A DNA stretch of 64,000 nucleotides from Devosia litorisediminis. Lineage in GTDB: Bacteria > Pseudomonadota > Alphaproteobacteria > Rhizobiales > Devosiaceae. How positions within the stretch are numbered: position 1 is the stretch's first letter; each line of letters opens with the position of its first letter. Position numbers and translations under genes: made by a program. The notes under the pieces were generated by a model. That model worked only from the letters and a program-made list of their open reading frames with translations. It made no database searches and was not told where the DNA came from. Positions 60,449 through 64,000 of this stretch are shown here, piece after piece. The stretch is taken from the NCBI RefSeq assembly GCF_018334155.1, contig NZ_JAGXTP010000001.1:2604001-2668000 (forward strand), in the 5' to 3' direction.

Positions 60449-61492
60449 ATGGCCAATGTTCGACTGACCAATATCCGCAAATCCTTCGCCAAGACCCAGG
60501 TGTTGCACGGCATCTCGCTCGATATTGCCTCGGGTGAGTTCATCTCGCTGCTGGGCGCCTCTGGCTGTGGCAAGACCACACTGCTGCGCATGGTCGCCGG
60601 GCTGGAAAGCGTCACCGCTGGGGGCATCGAAATCGATGGCCGCGACGTCACGACCCTGCCGCCCGAACAGCGCGACATCTCCATGATGTTTCAATCCTAT
60701 GCGTTGCTGCCGCATCTCAGCGTGAGCGAGAACGTGCGTTTCCCGCTGCGCATGCGCGGCATTGGCAGCCGCGAGGAGCAGCAGGAAAAAGTCGCCGCCG
60801 CACTCGAAACCGTGCAGTTGGGCCATCTGGGCGAACGCAAGCCGCGCCAGCTCTCGGGCGGGCAGCAGCAGCGTGTGGCGCTGGCGCGTGCCATCGTCTC
60901 CCAGCCTAAGGTGCTGTTGCTCGATGAACCATTGAGCAATCTTGACGCCCGGCTGCGCGAAGACATGCAGGTGGAACTGATCGAAATCCATCAGCGGCTG
61001 GGGCTGACGACGATCTTTGTGACCCATGATCAGGAAGAGGCGTTGAGTCTGTCGGATCGGATCGTTCTGCTCAATGCGGGGCGGGTGGAACAACAGGGCA
61101 CGCCAGACGAAATTTACAACCAGCCCGCCACCAGCTTTGCCTCAAACTTCATCGGTTCGGCCAATCTGGTACCCGCCGAAATCACCGATGGCCCGAAGGG
61201 CCCGGTTGCCAAGCTTGAGGACGGTCAGATGCTGGTGCTCGATCCCAACGAGCCCATCCGCGGCAAGGCCACCCTGGCGCTGCGACAGGAAGACCTGACA
61301 CTGAGCGCAGAGGGCACCGGCCCCAAGGCCAAGGTGCGCACCCGCGTGTTCCTGGGCGCGCGCAATCGCTACGTCATGACACTGGCGGGCCATCCGCTGC
61401 GCGCCCTGACCGCCAATGATCTCGACTTCGCCAATGGCCAGGAAATTGCGCTGACCATTGATCCGGCACGCATCCGCGTGATCGCCGACTGA
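60449..61492 (+). CDS. polyamine-type ABC ATPase (PotA/PotG-like)
   Basis: A 347-residue ATPase: Walker [11 protein letters not shown]-loop [11 protein letters not shown], signature [14 protein letters not shown], Walker [14 protein letters not shown] and switch His in [10 protein letters not shown]. The C-terminal TOBE domain (about 280-345) is typical of PotA-class importers. It powers the two permeases immediately upstream. The next gene, an aldehyde dehydrogenase, starts 22 bp on and is probably in the same transcript. Confidence 0.93.
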   Translation: MANVRLTNIRKSFAKTQVLHGISLDIASGEFISLLGASGCGKTTLLRMVAGLESVTAGGIEIDGRDVTTLPPEQRDISMMFQSYALLPHLSVSENVRFPLRMRGIGSREEQQEKVAAALETVQLGHLGERKPRQLSGGQQQRVALARAIVSQPKVLLLDEPLSNLDARLREDMQVELIEIHQRLGLTTIFVTHDQEEALSLSDRIVLLNAGRVEQQGTPDEIYNQPATSFASNFIGSANLVPAEITDGPKGPVAKLEDGQMLVLDPNEPIRGKATLALRQEDLTLSAEGTGPKAKVRTRVFLGARNRYVMTLAGHPLRALTANDLDFANGQEIALTIDPARIRVIAD

Positions 61493-61514
61493 CCCCTGTA
61501 TCGGAATTTGCATC

Positions 61515-62945
61515 ATGAGTTTTGAAACACGCCTTTTTATCAATGGCGACTATGTCCAGGGCCAGGGCCCGGCATTGGCGAGCCATGAACCCGCGACCGG
61601 CAAGGTGCTCGCTGAAGTAGCGTCGGCGGACCACGCCCAGGTCGATGCGGCTGTCACCAGCGCCCATGCAGCCTTTGCGAAATGGAGCCAGACCACGCCC
61701 AAGGAGCGCAGTCTGGCGCTGCTGCGCATTGCCGACGCTATTGAGGCGCGCTCGCACAGTCTGGCCGATGTGGAATCGGTCAATGCCGGCAAGCCCTGGC
61801 GCTATGTGCAGGCGGGCGAACTGGCCAATGTAGCCGACGTGTTCCGGTTCTTCGGCACCGCGGTGCGCAATGTACCGGGCACAGCAGCGAACGGTTTCCG
61901 CTCGAGCCGGCACACCAGCATGATGCGCCGCGATCCGCTGGGCGTGATTGCCTCGATCGCCCCGTGGAATTATCCACTGCTGATGGCCGCCTGGAAAATC
62001 GCGCCAGCCGTCGCCGCCGGCAATGCCGTGGTGATCAAGCCATCGGAAAACACTCCGCTGAGCCTGTTGTTTCTGGCGTCGATCCTGGCCGAATTCCTGC
62101 CGCCGGGCGTGGTCAATGTGGTGTGTGGTGACGGCCCTGAAGTGGGCCAGACACTGATCACCCATCCGCTGGTGCGCATGATCTCGCTGACAGGCGATGT
62201 GCGTACCGGACGCGCCGTGCTCAAGGCAGCCGCCGGAGAGAGCATCAAGCGCACCCATCTTGAACTGGGTGGCAAGGCCCCGCTGATCGTGTGTGCCGAT
62301 GCCGATATCGACACGCTGGTGGAGACGCTGCGCGAGGCCAGCTTCTACAATGCCGGACAGGACTGCACGGCGGCCTGCCGGATCTTTGTCGACCAATCGA
62401 TTGCCCAGGAGGTGACCGACAGGCTCTCAGGCATGATCGGCTCGCTGGTCTATGGCGCGCCCGAGCGCGACGACGTCGAATTCGGCCCCTTGATCACCGG
62501 ATCGCAGCGCGACCGGGTCGCCGGCTTTGTTGAGCGGGCGCGCGCCGATGGCGCTGATATCGTGGCTGGCGGCGCGACACCGGATCAACCGGGTTATTAC
62601 TACCAGCCAACGCTGGTAGCGGCGCCGATCGAGGCTGAAATCGTGCAGAAGGAAGTGTTTGGACCGGTGCTGACCATCACCGCATTCGACGAACCAGCCA
62701 CGGCGCTGGAATGGGCCAATGCCTCCGAATACGGCCTGGCTTCGTCGGTGTGGTCGCGCGACGGTGTGCAGGCGATGAATATCGCCAATGCGCTGCAATA
62801 CGGCATTACCTGGGTGAATACCCATGGCGTGTTCGCCACTGAAATGCCGCATGGGGGCATGAAGAATTCGGGCTATGGTTCCGATCTCTCCATGCAGTCT
62901 CTGATGGACTACACGCAGGTACGTCACATCATGGTTGCGTCCTAG
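61515..62945 (+). CDS. aldehyde dehydrogenase, aminobutyraldehyde-type
   Basis: A 476-residue NAD-dependent aldehyde dehydrogenase. Catalytic Glu in ELGGKAPLIVC (about 250) and Cys in AGQDCTAACRIFVD (about 285). DPLGVIASIAPWNYPLLMAA and the ending GGMKNSGYGSDLSMQSLMDY place it with gamma-aminobutyraldehyde / gamma-glutamyl-aminobutyraldehyde dehydrogenases (PatD/PuuC). Its position behind a polyamine transporter supports putrescine breakdown, but betaine aldehyde or other amino aldehydes are possible. 22 bp after potA-like. Confidence 0.88.
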   Translation: MSFETRLFINGDYVQGQGPALASHEPATGKVLAEVASADHAQVDAAVTSAHAAFAKWSQTTPKERSLALLRIADAIEARSHSLADVESVNAGKPWRYVQAGELANVADVFRFFGTAVRNVPGTAANGFRSSRHTSMMRRDPLGVIASIAPWNYPLLMAAWKIAPAVAAGNAVVIKPSENTPLSLLFLASILAEFLPPGVVNVVCGDGPEVGQTLITHPLVRMISLTGDVRTGRAVLKAAAGESIKRTHLELGGKAPLIVCADADIDTLVETLREASFYNAGQDCTAACRIFVDQSIAQEVTDRLSGMIGSLVYGAPERDDVEFGPLITGSQRDRVAGFVERARADGADIVAGGATPDQPGYYYQPTLVAAPIEAEIVQKEVFGPVLTITAFDEPATALEWANASEYGLASSVWSRDGVQAMNIANALQYGITWVNTHGVFATEMPHGGMKNSGYGSDLSMQSLMDYTQVRHIMVAS

Positions 62946-62995
62946 CACGCGGAAAAAGGCGCGCATGGATGGGTAAATCTGATAGAGGAAGCGCC

Positions 62996-63916
62996 ATGCG
63001 CATCCTCGACATGACCACCTTTGTCGCCTTGGCGCGGCACCGCCATTTTGGCCGTGCCGCCGAAGAACTGCATACGACGCAGCCAGCAATTTCCATTCGT
63101 CTTGCGGCGATGGAGGAGGAGTTTGGCTGCCGTCTCATGCACCGCACCGGACGCAATTTCTCGCTGACCCCCAGCGGACAGCGTGTGCTGGAAACCTTCC
63201 AGTCGATCCTGAGTGCCTATGACGGGCTCAAGCATGAACTGACCGACGAGGCCAGTCTGGCGCCCAAGGTGGTGCGGATCGGGGCAATCGACTCGGTGTC
63301 CTCGACCTGGATGACGCCCTTTGTCGAAGCGTTGCACGAAGCGGCGCCAACGCTGAAGATCGAGCTGACGGTTGAAGGCACCAAAAGCCTGATCGACGGG
63401 ATGAACAAGGGCGAGTTCGATGTGATCTTTGCGCTCGATCCGGCCATTGGCGACAATTTCCGCAGCTTCACGTCCTGCGTGCTGCAGATGACATGGGCGG
63501 GATCGCCCAAGATCATCAATCCGGACCGCACCTATAGCGTCGATGATCTGGCGAGCCTGCCCATCATCACCTTCCCCAAGGACACCCCGCCCTACCGGAT
63601 GATCGCGCCCTATTTCCAGGACGAGCAGGTGCTGGCCAGCAAGCTGACGAGCTCCAATTCGCTATACTCGATCATCAATCTGCTCATTGACGGCTTTGGC
63701 GTCGGCGCCATTCCCAGCGTCACCATCAAGCGCGAGCTCAAGATGGGACTGTTGCACCCGATCCGGGTGACCAAGCATTTTCCCGCCATGCCCATTATCG
63801 GCACTTATCAGGCGATCAGCGAACGCGATCTGATCCGCCGCGTGGTCGAACAGGCCCATGTCAGCGCCGCGCTTTACTGCGCGACAGTGGACCCCAGCAT
63901 GGCCTGGGTGGATTAG
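62996..63916 (+). CDS. LysR-family regulator
   Basis: A 306-residue LysR protein. HTH at about 5-60: MTTFVALARHRHFGRAAEEL, TTQPAISIRLAAMEEEFGCR. The effector domain has LPIITFPKDTPPYRMIAPYF. ATG 62996 follows AGAGGAAGCGCC. It is downstream of the aldehyde dehydrogenase and probably regulates the polyamine operon or a gene to its right. The remaining 84 bp to the window end hold no supported gene. Confidence 0.9.
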   Translation: MRILDMTTFVALARHRHFGRAAEELHTTQPAISIRLAAMEEEFGCRLMHRTGRNFSLTPSGQRVLETFQSILSAYDGLKHELTDEASLAPKVVRIGAIDSVSSTWMTPFVEALHEAAPTLKIELTVEGTKSLIDGMNKGEFDVIFALDPAIGDNFRSFTSCVLQMTWAGSPKIINPDRTYSVDDLASLPIITFPKDTPPYRMIAPYFQDEQVLASKLTSSNSLYSIINLLIDGFGVGAIPSVTIKRELKMGLLHPIRVTKHFPAMPIIGTYQAISERDLIRRVVEQAHVSAALYCATVDPSMAWVD

Positions 63917-64000
63917 GCCTTTACGACTGAGTGCAGCGTGCGCTTCGCAAAGCGGATGAGTTCGTCTGCCGCGAGCACTTAAGCGCGGATCTTCCAACCC

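Noticed and set aside
59627..61093. A 488-residue open frame antisense to permease 2 and the ATPase
   Set aside because: His/Gln-rich low-information composition typical of a shadow frame; it spans a gene boundary of two well-identified ABC genes.
63913..63978. A short minus-strand frame reading LAADELIRFAKRTLHSVVKA at the right edge
   Set aside because: Only 21 codons after a stop, overlapping the LysR 3' end, with no ribosome site; a remnant is possible but unsupported.
1..64000. CRISPR arrays, insertion sequences, rRNA
   Set aside because: No regularly spaced repeats, transposase-like ORFs or rRNA sequence were seen on reading both strands.

Overview
The window comes from a high-GC alphaproteobacterium. 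Gene content and protein resemblance (from memory, no search run) point to Hyphomicrobiales, probably a Devosia-like member of Devosiaceae. Lineage markers are a 5-aminolevulinate synthase, a class I lysyl-tRNA synthetase, a very long PodJ-like polarity factor, a TIGR02186/TauE pair, a SAM-II riboswitch and several EcfG-type general-stress promoters. It reads as ordinary chromosome: no phage, insertion sequence or CRISPR array was seen, and the disrupted regions are two decayed genes (DUF2087, DUF2306).

Layout. 0-3.4 kb: 3' truncated murA, a small conserved protein, tRNA-Thr and an isolated MotA/MotB-type stator pair. 3.4-9.7 kb: a sugar uptake operon (binding protein, two permeases, LacI regulator, GH127 beta-L-arabinofuranosidase) behind two identical LacI-type palindromes; no ATPase is encoded. 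9.7-12.5 kb: stress and envelope genes (PRC-barrel protein, two small proteins, OmpA-like lipoprotein) and a XylB-like sugar dehydrogenase; two EcfG promoters diverge here. 12.5-19.5 kb: hemA behind an FNR/FixK-type box, a FixJ-like regulator whose receiver lacks the phospho-acceptor Asp, mscL, a PAS hybrid kinase, a MATE exporter, a P-loop kinase and a small membrane protein. 19.6-24.5 kb: a ligase-associated helicase and PdeM nuclease, then a TIGR02186/TauE pair. 24.6-30.7 kb: PodJL-like protein, a NarL-type regulator, pyrD and DUF952.

30.8-37.9 kb: an S24 repressor-like gene overlapping an AAC(6')-type acetyltransferase, a DUF2087 remnant, an exported protein, a DUF2975/HTH pair with a palindromic operator, an exported alpha/beta hydrolase, class I lysS, terB, a DUF2306 remnant and a family 3 binding protein. 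37.9-43.9 kb: metZ under a SAM-II riboswitch, a long dCTP deaminase, a NitT/TauT-type ABC transporter and an MBL-fold hydrolase. 44.0-52.1 kb: tRNA-Gly, a metallophosphoesterase/lipid kinase pair, a PAP2 phosphatase with an EcfG promoter, a possible stress-driven micro-ORF, and a heme-copper oxidase cluster (CtaG, CopD-like, DUF2231, subunit II, fused subunit I-III, 101-residue membrane protein). 52.1-64 kb: a polyamine/GABA island (gabD, gabT, LysR, puuD-like, DUF3830, PotFGHI-type transporter, aminobutyraldehyde-type dehydrogenase, LysR).

How the parts fit. The arabinoside operon imports oligosaccharides for cytoplasmic cleavage, and the nearby XylB-like dehydrogenase could feed oxidative pentose breakdown. 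The polyamine island imports a cationic amine and converts gamma-glutamyl-GABA or GABA to succinate, but the two entry enzymes of the Puu route are not in the window. Four EcfG-like promoters tie the PRC-barrel protein, the small-protein pair, PAP2 and perhaps the oxidase cluster to the general stress response. An oxygen-type FNR box on hemA and the heme-copper oxidase genes suggest adjustment to changing oxygen.
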